From Bowmanella yangjiangensis (GTDB lineage Bacteria > Pseudomonadota > Gammaproteobacteria > Enterobacterales > Alteromonadaceae): a stretch of 64,000 nt of DNA. The position numbers were made by a program, and so were the translations under genes. Positions 55,734-64,000 of this stretch are shown piece by piece. Under the pieces are notes generated by a model, which saw only the letters and a program-made list of their open reading frames with translations, did not search any database and had not been told where the DNA came from. Where the stretch lies: the NCBI RefSeq assembly GCF_017255015.1, contig NZ_JAFKCS010000016.1:20092-84091 (forward strand), written 5' to 3'. Positions within the stretch are counted from its first letter, which is position 1; every line of letters starts with the position of its first letter.

Positions 55734-56756
55734 ATGCGACATCAAGACCTGAATCTACTGATGATTTTTGACGCCATCATGACGGAAGGCGCTATTACCC
55801 GGGCAGCCGACCGTTTAGCCATGACCCAGCCTGCTGTGTCAAATGCGCTATCCAGAATGCGCAGCGCCTGGAAAGATGAGCTGTTTGTGAAAGACGGCAG
55901 GGGCATCCAGCCTACCGTATTCGCACAAAACCTGTGGAGCCAGATCCGTGATCCTTTGCGTCAGTTGGAGGATGCCGTCGACCCGACATCTTTTGATCCG
56001 GCTACGGCAACACGTACCTTTCGCTTGGTGATTTCTGATATTACCGTCAGTATGGTGTGGTCGCCGCTGCGACGTTACATTGAACAGCACGCACCTAACA
56101 TTAATATCCACGCTATTCCCAATACCATAGTAAATAACGAAAAAGCCCTGAACGATGCCGAAGTGGATATGATTGCGGCAGGGCAAACTATGGTGTCCAG
56201 CGTGATCCGCAGCGAATACCTGTTCACCCCGCGTTATGTGTGCGCCATGCGCCCTGGTCATCCCCTTGCTGGTGAAGAACTGAGTTTGGAAGATTTTATC
56301 CGTGCCGAACATCTGTTGGTATCCATGTCCGGCGATACCACTGGCATCACCGATGTCGCGCTGCTGCAATTGGGTATGACCAGACGGGTTGCCATGTCAG
56401 TCAACCATTTCTCTGCGGTAGCTCCCTTGTTAAGAGATAGCAATCTTATCTGTGTGGTGCCGTCCATGGCCGTGGAAAAGGAAATCTTCAATGGGGAATT
56501 GGCGGTATATGAAACTCCTATTGAGTTACCGCCCACCCAATTAGGTATGCTCTGGCATAAACGTCAGGATGGCGATCAAGGTCTGATGTGGCTTCGTGGG
56601 GTGATTGGCGACCTTTTGCGCAAGCGCGCTAATCAGCATTTTGCTGACCTGTCACGTTGCTGCCGTAAAGGCTACTGCCCGGATGCCATGGCTAAAATGC
56701 TCGCGACCTGTGACAAAAGTAAAATTGCCGATGTTCTCACTGCTGAGATGGAATAA
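55734..56756 (+). CDS. LysR-family regulator of the divergent efflux operon
   Basis: The 340-residue protein has an N-terminal winged helix (NLLMIFDAIMTEGAITRAADRLAMTQPAVSNALSRM) and a periplasmic-binding-type effector domain. The N-terminus resembles NodD/MexT-type regulators. An extended C-terminal tail with several Cys (CCRKGYCPDAMAKMLATC) is unusual. ATG at 55734 is 6 nt after AGGAG. Control of the divergent MexEF-OprN-like operon is inferred from position. Confidence 0.85.
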   Translation: MRHQDLNLLMIFDAIMTEGAITRAADRLAMTQPAVSNALSRMRSAWKDELFVKDGRGIQPTVFAQNLWSQIRDPLRQLEDAVDPTSFDPATATRTFRLVISDITVSMVWSPLRRYIEQHAPNINIHAIPNTIVNNEKALNDAEVDMIAAGQTMVSSVIRSEYLFTPRYVCAMRPGHPLAGEELSLEDFIRAEHLLVSMSGDTTGITDVALLQLGMTRRVAMSVNHFSAVAPLLRDSNLICVVPSMAVEKEIFNGELAVYETPIELPPTQLGMLWHKRQDGDQGLMWLRGVIGDLLRKRANQHFADLSRCCRKGYCPDAMAKMLATCDKSKIADVLTAEME

Positions 56757-56837
56757 GCCACGAGATAACAAGACCAACGACAGGGGGCAGGCGATGACAG
56801 GGCTTGTTGTCTGAGCAACGCCTGCCACTATTAGGCG

Positions 56838-57680
56838 ATGTTTCTCAATTTATTCAGGCCTATGCGTTCCATTTTTTTGTGGTTATTGTTGATGTTCAAC
56901 TGGTTTGCCTGGGCCGGGCAGGGCGGTGGCTATCAGATCCAAGGGCGGCAGGCATTTGATGAAATACAGCAAGCCAAGTTGAGTCAATGGCTTGAACATG
57001 CCGTTAGTGCCACTCGAAAGACACTTGGACCCTATCCCTTCGAGATGCAACTGATATTGCATCCTCGCAAAGCCAATCAGCCGGTGCCTTGGGCAAATAC
57101 CTGGCGTGAAGGGCGTCAAACGGTGCATTTTTATGTTGATCCGCGTTTTCCTGAGCAGAAGTTTATCGATGATTGGACTGCCTATCATGAGATTAGCCAC
57201 CTTGCTATTCCCTATCTTGGCAGTTGGAACAGCTGGTTTGCCGAAGGTTTTGCCAGTTTTATGCAATATCAGATAATGGCAGAAGCTGGTGTGTTGGATA
57301 CGAGTCTGGAAGCCGCTTATCGAGCCAAAATTGCTCCACAGGTACGCTGGTACAATAGCCAGTACAGTGCCGCGACGGTGGCGCGCAGGTTAATGCAAAA
57401 TCGTCAGTATCCGCCGGCATATTGGGGAGGTGCCTGGTTTTTTGTTGTGGCAGATGGCCAATTACAGCAAAACTATGGTAGGTCGTTAACCCAGTTGCTA
57501 AGTCGTTATCAGGAATGTTGCCGGATGACAGACCAGAATATCGAGCAACTGCTGGATTCCTGGGATGGTCTTTTGCAGAAACCGCTGTTCGTCCCTTTAC
57601 ATAAGCAGTTTGAAACGGCACCTGCCAAGGTATTCTTCCGGGAATGGTTTAGCGCTGAGGATACTGGCAGTAACGGATAG
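56838..57680 (+). CDS. secreted gluzincin-type zinc metallopeptidase
   Basis: The 280-residue protein has an N-terminal signal peptide (SIFLWLLLMFNWFAWA) and the zinc motif HEISH at residues 117-121. WFAEGFASF supplies the third ligand Glu136, as in M1/M61-type peptidases. Probably periplasmic or secreted. ATG at 56838 or 56862 could be the start; neither has a strong ribosome site. The 3' end overlaps the GGDEF gene by 32 nt in convergent orientation. Confidence 0.75.
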   Translation: MFLNLFRPMRSIFLWLLLMFNWFAWAGQGGGYQIQGRQAFDEIQQAKLSQWLEHAVSATRKTLGPYPFEMQLILHPRKANQPVPWANTWREGRQTVHFYVDPRFPEQKFIDDWTAYHEISHLAIPYLGSWNSWFAEGFASFMQYQIMAEAGVLDTSLEAAYRAKIAPQVRWYNSQYSAATVARRLMQNRQYPPAYWGGAWFFVVADGQLQQNYGRSLTQLLSRYQECCRMTDQNIEQLLDSWDGLLQKPLFVPLHKQFETAPAKVFFREWFSAEDTGSNG

Positions 57681-58560
57681 ACCCCTTGCTCTCCTGCGTT
57701 ACCTCACTCATAAGGTTGTACAAAGATTTCAGTAAAGTATCTAAATGGTCCGGCGCCTGCTCGCAGACCAAAACGGCGATACTCACAGAAACAGGGCTGT
57801 AACGACTGGCTAGGCTATCCAATAATTGTCTATGTAAGCGATCCAGTATGCCTTTAGCAAGATCCTGCGGGGCCTCGGGCAGTAGCAGGGCAAATTCGTC
57901 GCCGTCAATTCTTGCCACTGTGTCGCTGCTTCGCAGGGCACCTTCCAATTGTCTGGCAATTGATTGGAGCAATTGATCGCCAACCAAATGTCCTTCATGT
58001 TCATTGACCCGCTTAAAATTACCTAATGCCACAAAGGCGATACTGAAAGGCCGATGATAACGACTGCAACGCTCAATCTCGTATTCCACCATCTCGGTAA
58101 ATGCACGGCGATTGGCACATTGGGTTAGTGGATCCCTGCGGGCCAATTGCCGCTCGCGGCGCAGCGCTTCGGTCAGTGCATCCTGCATTTGTTTTACCTC
58201 GCGCATCTCGCGGATGGTACATATCACAAATCTTTCGTGATCCAATTCCAGTGGACTGAGCATTATATCTACAGGGAATGTCTGGCCATTTAGGTGCTGC
58301 CCGTACAAGGTCATTACCGAGCCCATCATTCTGCGTCTTGGGCACTGCATGTATTCATGTACATGTTTGGCATGCTTAGTATGGTATTCGCTTGGAATCA
58401 AAGTATGCACAGGTTCGCCGACTAAAGACTGGTTGGGATAGCCAAACATCTGCTCCAGTTGGCGGTTACACATCAATATTTGCCCCTGATTATTGACTAC
58501 CAGTGTCGCATCGGGCATAGCATCTAGTAGTGTACTTAGTGGCAGGGACGGGTCGAGCAT
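57649..58560 (-). CDS. PAS-GGDEF protein with degenerate catalytic site
   Basis: The 303-residue protein has an N-terminal PAS domain (about 8-120) and a GGDEF domain (about 140-300). The GGDEF signature reads DGDEF (219-223). The upstream metal site, usually DxDxFK, has Ala178 and Gly180 in place of both Asp (VALGNFKRVN). The allosteric I-site RSSD (210-213) is intact and at the correct 5-residue spacing. It may bind c-di-GMP without making it. No membrane segment, so cytoplasmic. Confidence 0.85.
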   Translation of the reverse strand: MLDPSLPLSTLLDAMPDATLVVNNQGQILMCNRQLEQMFGYPNQSLVGEPVHTLIPSEYHTKHAKHVHEYMQCPRRRMMGSVMTLYGQHLNGQTFPVDIMLSPLELDHERFVICTIREMREVKQMQDALTEALRRERQLARRDPLTQCANRRAFTEMVEYEIERCSRYHRPFSIAFVALGNFKRVNEHEGHLVGDQLLQSIARQLEGALRSSDTVARIDGDEFALLLPEAPQDLAKGILDRLHRQLLDSLASRYSPVSVSIAVLVCEQAPDHLDTLLKSLYNLMSEVTQESKGSIRYCQYPQR

Positions 58561-58693
58561 CTGTTATCTCAGGCTTTCTAACCACACTAATTGTGTGGCT
58601 ACCATAGTAATATCAGCTTTCTGCCTGTTTTTTGATCTGGATCTATAAGCTTAACTGGACAGGTGGCTACTTCCATGCTCCCTGCCCAATTAA

Positions 58694-59710
58694 TTAACGA
58701 CGTACCGGAATCGCCAGAGGGCGCATTGGTGCTGCATCTGCACCCTTTAGTTTGAGTGAGGCCCCTATAAATACGAACTCATAGATTCGTTGTTTGGCCA
58801 AGGACTCCAAATTAACCAATTCCATGATTGGGATCCCTTGCTGTGCTAATAAATAAGTGTGGACTGGTACATAGTTACCGCTCACCTCAGAAGGAAAGGC
58901 TTCAAAGCTTAGGTTGTCAGCACCTACCAGCATGGCGTTCCCTTCTTCTGCCAGGTAGCGGGCTGCCTGCATGCCAAGTCCCGGGGCATTGTGCATGAAC
59001 TGTTGGGCCTGCGCGTAGTTTTGCATACGACCTGTTCGAATCAGTACCACATCGCCTTTATGCAAAGATACCTGCTGTTTTTGCAAGGCCAGCTTTATAT
59101 CTTCAGCGCTGATCCTGTAATTATCAGCTAATTGATCAACGCCTAAACTAGCCGCAATATCTATCATCACGCCGCGGGCAATGATAGGCGGAAGCGTCTC
59201 TGCGCCACTGCGACGCCAGCCTTTGTCCCCTAAGTGTTGATCTGCGCTAAAGCCGTTGTAGATCTGTCCGTTCAGACCAAAATGGCTGAGGGCATCGATA
59301 TGTGTGCCCGTGTGGGTATACATAGATATCGCACTGCCAGAATAGCTCACATGTTTGTTGATGGCTTCACCCTGCCCGAGCACGTTATCAACTACGGCGC
59401 CTCGGGGAGTGTGGGTCATCCATATCTGGTAGCTTGGATCACCTGCAGCCTGCCAGCTCGGCATGCCGACAAAATAGTCTACCGACAGGTCATGCACCTC
59501 AGACCAATCAGCCTTGGCCAGTAGTTTAGTTCGGTCAACTTGTTCAATTAGGTTGAGGCGACCTAATTGATCCTCCTCGCCCCAAGGACTTTTACCAACC
59601 TGCGCATCTGCAGAAACCCAGGTGTCAGCGTTTTGATGAGCCAAACTTTGCGCCGTTAGTAATTGCAGCGCGACTAAAATTGGCAGATTTATCAATAAAT
59701 ATTTGTTCAT
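58694..59710 (-). CDS. secreted cyclase-family hydrolase (kynurenine formamidase-like)
   Basis: The 338-residue protein has a signal peptide (MNKYLLINLPILVALQLLTAQSLA) and the cyclase metal-binding motif HTGTHIDALSH (133-143). These enzymes hydrolyse amides or lactones using zinc or manganese. The start overlaps the stop of the DsbA-like gene (ATGA), so they form one unit. The substrate is not known. Confidence 0.85.
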   Translation of the reverse strand: MNKYLLINLPILVALQLLTAQSLAHQNADTWVSADAQVGKSPWGEEDQLGRLNLIEQVDRTKLLAKADWSEVHDLSVDYFVGMPSWQAAGDPSYQIWMTHTPRGAVVDNVLGQGEAINKHVSYSGSAISMYTHTGTHIDALSHFGLNGQIYNGFSADQHLGDKGWRRSGAETLPPIIARGVMIDIAASLGVDQLADNYRISAEDIKLALQKQQVSLHKGDVVLIRTGRMQNYAQAQQFMHNAPGLGMQAARYLAEEGNAMLVGADNLSFEAFPSEVSGNYVPVHTYLLAQQGIPIMELVNLESLAKQRIYEFVFIGASLKLKGADAAPMRPLAIPVRR

Positions 59711-60345
59711 ACCAGAGCACCTTCAAGCTTGTTCAGGTTGTGAAAAAGGGTATACATCTCGCCCTGTGTCAGGGTTTGTGAAATCAACCGCTGATTGTTG
59801 ATATACAGGCTGGGAATAGAGCGCACACCAATTTGTCTGGCCCTTAGGTTGTCTGACTCAACGGCATGGATGATAGGTTCACTACTCATCAACCTGGCTA
59901 TTTCCGAGCGCTCGAATCCTTGTTCCGTGGCGATATCCAGCAGAGTGTCTGTGTCTGCTATATTGCGATTTTCCTTAAGATGGGCAGTTTGAATGGCATC
60001 GAATAACTGCCAGTGACCGGCCTGACCAGCCAGAATTTCCGCACTCTTGGCTGCTAATGCTGCCTGATAGCCGCTGGGGTAATTGAAAGGTTTGGCTCGC
60101 ATACCTTCAATATTGAACCGCTCCGGTTGCTCGGCATGTTGCTGACAGGCCTGCCAGTGCCGTAGGATTTCATCCTTGGCGCTTTGCATGGAGCCAAAAC
60201 GGGCAATCATTTCCTGTTCATTGCGCTGCAGGACAAAGGCTCTATGTACAATTTTGATATTCAGATTCTGGGCTACCTTGCGCAGTCGCGGTGACTGCAG
60301 ATAACACCAGCCGCATACGGCGTCGTGGAAAAACTCTACTTGCAT
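59707..60345 (-). CDS. DsbA-family (FrnE-like) thiol oxidoreductase
   Basis: The 212-residue thioredoxin-fold protein has the active site CGWC at residues 11-14, a helical insertion and the cis-Pro region GVRSIPSLYINNQ. The FrnE subgroup acts as a cytoplasmic disulfide isomerase or in polyketide-like reactions; no signal peptide is present. It is coupled to the cyclase gene. It resembles HCCA isomerases too, but those usually lack this CxxC. Confidence 0.85.
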   Translation of the reverse strand: MQVEFFHDAVCGWCYLQSPRLRKVAQNLNIKIVHRAFVLQRNEQEMIARFGSMQSAKDEILRHWQACQQHAEQPERFNIEGMRAKPFNYPSGYQAALAAKSAEILAGQAGHWQLFDAIQTAHLKENRNIADTDTLLDIATEQGFERSEIARLMSSEPIIHAVESDNLRARQIGVRSIPSLYINNQRLISQTLTQGEMYTLFHNLNKLEGALV

Positions 60346-60438
60346 TGTGTTTTACTCTTCTGGTTCAAGTGCAGGCAGAGTAAATAATGTCAGTCTGAAT
60401 GAATAATGAGGCTTTTTTGGGTTATTGATGCAAATAAC

Positions 60439-61305
60439 TTATGTACTGAGCAGGGCATCCCGTAAGGCCATAAGTAATTCATCATTCTTCACATTGGGAT
60501 AGTAGCCTAACTGCAGGGAAACATGCCTACTTGCACCGTCGGTTAATGCCAGTTTCTGCATTACGCCTTGCGCCAAGGGAGCCGTTATGGCCCACTCTGG
60601 CAGCCAGGCAAAGCCCAACCCGGACTTTACTGCCGCCGACGCGGATGGGATATCCTGAACCGACAGGCGAAGATCGCTGCCCAGCCACCCAGAGTTGGTA
60701 TTGCTGCGCAGGCCCATATCGGAAATAACAATTTGTCGGTATGGGGTTAGCGCTTCAATATTCAGGCTGGCTTCTTTTGCCAGGGGGTGCGACGAGGCGG
60801 CGACGGCGACCAGTTTAATATCTGTTAAGGGATGACTGAGGGTGTGACCGGGCAGGCGACTGGCAATGGCTAATTCAACCTGTCCGTCTTCCAGAAGTTC
60901 AGCCGCCCTGGATAAACTGCTGTGTTGAACTTTAACCTGTGTGCGAGGAAACCTTTCAAGTGCCCTGTTTAACGCTCCTAACCATTTATCACTGGGAAGC
61001 AACACATCTACAGCAAGGCTGATGTGTCTGGCTGGTTGAGTAAAACTCATAGCCTGGTTTTCCAGATCATTAGCCTGACTGACCAGATGTTTGGCCTGGG
61101 GTAACAAGGTAGCACCAAAAGGGGTTAGTACGGCTTTTCTGCCCTGAATATCAAATAGTGATTTACCCAGCAACTGTTCAATCTTGCGCACTCCATGGCT
61201 GATGGCCGGTTGCGTCTTAAACAGCAATTCTCCGGCCTGGGCAAAGCCTCCGCCTTCAACTACGGCGACAAACATTTTCCATTGTTCCAGACTGATTTTA
61301 CTCAT
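60439..61305 (-). CDS. LysR-family transcriptional regulator
   Basis: The 288-residue protein has an N-terminal helix-turn-helix (EQWKMFVAVVEGGGFAQAGELLFKTQPAISHGVRKIEQLLG) and a C-terminal effector domain. ATG at 61305 follows GGAGCGG. It lies upstream on the same strand of the DsbA/cyclase pair (93-bp gap) and may control it; this is only positional. Confidence 0.85.
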   Translation of the reverse strand: MSKISLEQWKMFVAVVEGGGFAQAGELLFKTQPAISHGVRKIEQLLGKSLFDIQGRKAVLTPFGATLLPQAKHLVSQANDLENQAMSFTQPARHISLAVDVLLPSDKWLGALNRALERFPRTQVKVQHSSLSRAAELLEDGQVELAIASRLPGHTLSHPLTDIKLVAVAASSHPLAKEASLNIEALTPYRQIVISDMGLRSNTNSGWLGSDLRLSVQDIPSASAAVKSGLGFAWLPEWAITAPLAQGVMQKLALTDGASRHVSLQLGYYPNVKNDELLMALRDALLST

Positions 61306-61371
61306 AAACCGCTCCATCCACTTGTTGCTGAGGGTTATACCGGCTTTATCGGATAACGCCAAGGGGGAATT

Positions 61372-61848
61372 CTAGTTTTGCCTGACCGGATAAGGCTGAC
61401 CGCTGGCCCACTTGTGATACAGCCAGCCACTTAAGGTAATAAGCAAAGCGCCAGTTAGTACAGGTGCAATCAGGAAAGGCCAATCCTGGGCCGTTAGCAT
61501 AACCACTAAAGGATTGGCTCCGGCCGGAGGATGCGTGGTTTTGGTTAGCAGCATCAAGCTGATTGCCATGCCAACAGCAATACTCAGGCTGAGCGGCGTC
61601 ATGCCCCAGGTATGCAGTACTACCAGGCCAACTAAAGTTGTCAGCAGATGGCCAAGGATAATGTTTTTAGGCTGCGCGAGCGGGCTGGCGGGTAAACCAA
61701 ACAGAATGACCATGGTTGCACCAAAGGGGGCCATCAACCACAACTCATGCTGCCATTCATCCAGATGGGTTAGCACCAAGGTGCAAAGGGTGGCACCAAT
61801 TCCTGCAATCAGGGCCGGGTGAGTTAAGACTAAGCGAGCAGATTTCAA
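61372..61848 (-). CDS. HPP-family integral membrane protein
   Basis: The 158-residue protein has four hydrophobic segments and the family signature THPPAGANPLVVML, which contains HPP. HPP proteins have been linked with nitrite transport in chloroplasts and cyanobacteria; the bacterial role is otherwise open. GGTAACCT precedes the start, with two operator-like repeats just upstream. Confidence 0.85.
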   Translation of the reverse strand: MKSARLVLTHPALIAGIGATLCTLVLTHLDEWQHELWLMAPFGATMVILFGLPASPLAQPKNIILGHLLTTLVGLVVLHTWGMTPLSLSIAVGMAISLMLLTKTTHPPAGANPLVVMLTAQDWPFLIAPVLTGALLITLSGWLYHKWASGQPYPVRQN

Positions 61849-61860
61849 AGGTTACCTCAG

Positions 61861-61907
61861 GTAGACAATTCTGTATATTTTTATGGTAGACAGATCTGTA
61901 TATTTTT
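61861..61907. promoter_or_regulatory. two 22-bp direct repeats, each with a palindrome, upstream of the HPP gene
   Basis: GTAGACA-N3-CTGTATATTTTT occurs at 61861-61882 and 61886-61907, 25 bp apart. The second contains the perfect palindrome ACAGATCTGT, the first ACAATTCTGT. The arrangement looks like tandem operators for a TetR-like dimer overlapping the HPP promoter. No TetR gene is present in the window. Confidence 0.55.
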
Positions 61908-62036
61908 GTCAACGAAAAACAGAGTTTGTTGGCCGGAGTATCAGGCATGCCGTCAAGGTGAATTTGTCGTCTTGTCTGAGAATGAAAGCGAATGGAGGAA
62001 TCGCGGCACTTTGCATCGGTACCGCGATTAGATGGA

Positions 62037-62687
62037 TTAAATGGGATGGTAGAAACGGTCGCCACGTGGCAAATAAAAGTTGTCGTAGTTGAGGCTGAAC
62101 AGCACATGATGGGCACGGCCACGAATCTCATGTCGGGGTACAAAGCCGATAACTCTCGAGTCGGCGCTGTTATCTCTATTGTCTCCCAGTGCCAGATATG
62201 CATTTTCTGGTACTTGAACCGGCGGGAAATTCGCCAGGGGCTGGTGGCCGGGTTTAATGCGTACGCTATGCTCTATGCCAACTAAGTTTTCAACCAGATC
62301 CTGCCCGTTTGTGTCTGCACGCTGGGTGACATAAGTGAGCGCTTCACCGTTGATAAACAGTCGATTATCTCGCATTTCCACCACATCTCCGGGTACTCCC
62401 ACAACCCGTTTAACTAACTGGTTGCCGGCTTTTTGTGACTCAAACACAATAATGTCGCCACGGGCCGGGTCGGCGAGTTTCTTCAGGGATATCTGGCTAA
62501 AAGGAAGACGAATATCGTAGGCCATTTTATTAACCAAAATACGGTCACCTTCGAGGATAGTTGGCTTCATGGAGCCGGTAGGAACGTCATTCCAATCCGC
62601 TACTGCGCTGCGAAACACCAGCATCAGCGCAATAAAAATCAGCAGGCCTTTGTTTTCTTTTAGCAAGGTTTTTAATTTTAGTTTCAT
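62037..62687 (-). CDS. lepB: signal peptidase I
   Basis: The 216-residue protein has one N-terminal transmembrane helix and the catalytic Ser39 in PTGSMKPT. The general-base Lys is in LVKRVVGVPGD, and GDNRDNSADSR forms box E. It cuts signal peptides at the outer face of the inner membrane. ATG at 62687 follows AAGGACT. It is shorter than the E. coli enzyme and is not next to lepA/rnc, so it may be a second, accessory LepB. Confidence 0.9.
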   Translation of the reverse strand: MKLKLKTLLKENKGLLIFIALMLVFRSAVADWNDVPTGSMKPTILEGDRILVNKMAYDIRLPFSQISLKKLADPARGDIIVFESQKAGNQLVKRVVGVPGDVVEMRDNRLFINGEALTYVTQRADTNGQDLVENLVGIEHSVRIKPGHQPLANFPPVQVPENAYLALGDNRDNSADSRVIGFVPRHEIRGRAHHVLFSLNYDNFYLPRGDRFYHPI

Positions 62688-62802
62688 AGTGAATTCAGTC
62701 CTTGTTACTAAGAGGCTATGAGTGCTGCTTTTGACAAAAATTCCCACCAGGGCGTGGGATAAATGTAACAAAATGCCAGGCATGCATACCTTAATCAGCC
62801 TA

Positions 62803-63756
62803 CTACTCTGTTACAACAATTTGCCCAGTGACGGGATCCCAGCGTGGGCAACCTGTTCTGTTGATATCAAAGGGACCGACCCACCAACTGCCTATATTGG
62901 TTTCACTGGTGGGCGTGGCGATACTGACCATACGCATTGGCCAGTCTGTGCGTGATGGCGCTATCTCAATCAGACCTTGCACAGCTGCTTGTTTGAGCAG
63001 GGCCCAAAACATCAAATCGCCAAGGTGAGGCAAAGGTTCAAGCTTTAGTGTCAATTCGCGAAATAGCTGCCCACAAGTGCAAGGGCCTTTGTCCCGAAGC
63101 ATCTGCAAGGTTAACTGTAAGGTCAGGCCAATGCCGCAGTCTGTCCAGGGCAGTTCTTGCATTTGCCGTTTCAGCGCAGCAGCCAAAAACGGCAGTGCTT
63201 GTGTGCCCTGACGAATAATGCGGTTTAGCTCGCTCAGATTGCCCTGCTCAAAGGCATACCACAGCTTACTTGCCTCCTGGTACTGAGCGGCAGATACCAC
63301 CTGACGCTGTTCAGTGTATAGCTGTTCTAGCTGATCCGGGGAAAGCTGACCCAGGCCGATAAATGGTTCGATGCCTGCAAAGGCAGAAATACAAATAAGC
63401 TCCAGACGAGTCCCCAGATTGGCATCCGCCAGTCGGGTTAACAAATAGGCAAGGATAAGCTGGTCATAGTTGTCATGCTCAAACCACAAGACGATATGGG
63501 CATACTGAGAAACCGAGCAAAGGCGCTTGTACGCTAGCGCTTGTCGCTGTTGCAGGTCAGCCAGGGGTATTTCATAGTGGGTTGACAAGAATGCATTGCG
63601 TCTGGCTGTCCAGTCACCGTCACCGCCAACCGGTCCCTGGCAAAAAGGATCAGAAAATTCCAGAAAATCGCCGATAAAGCCGGCTGCCTGAAGGCTTCGT
63701 TGAATATCGCTGCCGCAGCGAATATGCAAAGTGTTTGGGGTATCCAGGGTGGTCAT
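62803..63756 (-). CDS. DUF1835 domain protein
   Basis: The 317-residue soluble protein begins with the DUF1835 motif LHIRCGSDIQRSLQAAGFIGDFLEFSDPFCQGPV, followed by a helical C-domain (DUF3658-like position). The role is unknown. No signal peptide or membrane span. It is divergent from the lipoprotein at the right edge. Confidence 0.8.
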   Translation of the reverse strand: MTTLDTPNTLHIRCGSDIQRSLQAAGFIGDFLEFSDPFCQGPVGGDGDWTARRNAFLSTHYEIPLADLQQRQALAYKRLCSVSQYAHIVLWFEHDNYDQLILAYLLTRLADANLGTRLELICISAFAGIEPFIGLGQLSPDQLEQLYTEQRQVVSAAQYQEASKLWYAFEQGNLSELNRIIRQGTQALPFLAAALKRQMQELPWTDCGIGLTLQLTLQMLRDKGPCTCGQLFRELTLKLEPLPHLGDLMFWALLKQAAVQGLIEIAPSRTDWPMRMVSIATPTSETNIGSWWVGPFDINRTGCPRWDPVTGQIVVTE

Positions 63757-63925
63757 GGGGCAGATTGATTTAGGATTGTATGGCCTACAGCGTAGGAGAC
63801 TGCTTCCGGCTGCTCAAGAAAAATTGCTGGCCTGTGCAAAAAAGCTGGATAAGATTGGATTGTATCCTATACCAGCTTCTATGCTGTTTATAACGCGGCG
63901 GGTCGTTTCGATAACTGAGGTGTGC

Positions 63926-64000
63926 GTGACGCGATATCTAGTGTTTTTTGTGTTTTTACTCTGCGGTTGTCAGGTTTCCCAAACGGTTTCGCCACAGGTG
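63926..64000 (+). CDS. lipoprotein, N-terminal 25 codons only (cut by window edge)
   Basis: GTG at 63926 has CTGAGG 5 nt upstream and opens MTRYLVFFVFLLCGCQVSQT, a lipoprotein signal with lipobox LCGC. The frame stays open to the edge. The family cannot be known from this much. Confidence 0.6.
   Translation, partial: MTRYLVFFVFLLCGCQVSQTVSPQV

Noticed and set aside
63842-63878. Terminator hairpin (AAGCTGG / CCAGCTT) before the right-edge lipoprotein gene
   Set aside because: The T-run is on the minus strand, pointing towards the start of the DUF1835 gene, and no minus-strand gene lies immediately upstream in the window. A loop of about 18 nt makes it weak.

Overview
The window reads as a chromosomal segment of a polarly flagellated marine or brackish gammaproteobacterium, most likely of the Alteromonadales (Alteromonadaceae or Shewanella-like). 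This rests on the locus order flhA-flhF-fleN-fliA-cheYZAB-parC-parP-cheW-DUF2802, a system I ccm cluster just after it, leuABCD, and an abundance of c-di-GMP-type domains. The genus cannot be fixed from the sequence alone. I saw no rRNA, tRNA, insertion sequence or CRISPR array.

Positions 1-2342 are the end of an integron cassette array: a partial attC, a cassette holding a two-gene Septu-like (PtuA ATPase plus PtuB HNH nuclease) defence module, a complete attC with a textbook bulged hairpin, and a second cassette with a small three-helix membrane protein and a more degenerate attC. No integrase lies in the window. Positions 2343-2886 are gene-free. Positions 2887-13745 hold assorted housekeeping and accessory genes: a LysE-type exporter, two lipoproteins, a YghX-like hydrolase divergent from YghU, a TIGR02594-type amidase, an AraC-GyrI regulator, cca, an esterase-TPR protein, a GspA/GspB pair whose GspB carries a DUF3391 domain, and a GFA protein. 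An HD-GYP protein with the same DUF3391 domain follows on the minus strand.

Positions 15152-20078 are the leucine operon leuLABCD on the minus strand, with promoter, a four-leucine leader peptide, an attenuator hairpin and a terminal terminator. Divergently, a sigma-54 promoter drives the flagellar and chemotaxis block (20247-31844): export gate, polar placement and number control, sigma-28, the chemotaxis kinase pathway and its ParC/ParP polar anchoring. The CheA lacks a recognisable P2 domain and carries three copies of an acidic motif instead. Two different 7-bp tandem arrays sit at the facing 3' ends of the DUF2802 gene and an FlhB-C-terminal-domain gene, which is paired with a FliK-like gene. 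Positions 35133-42115 are ccmABCDEFGHI (cytochrome c maturation), followed by mlaA.

Positions 43038-64000 hold a tviB/tviC nucleotide-sugar pair, an L,D-transpeptidase, alr, a DUF3300 protein, a MexEF-OprN-like efflux operon with a divergent LysR regulator, a secreted zinc peptidase, a PAS-GGDEF protein with a degenerate catalytic site but intact I-site, a cyclase/DsbA pair with a LysR gene, an HPP membrane protein with two tandem operator-like repeats, lepB, a DUF1835 protein, and the first 25 codons of a lipoprotein at the right edge.
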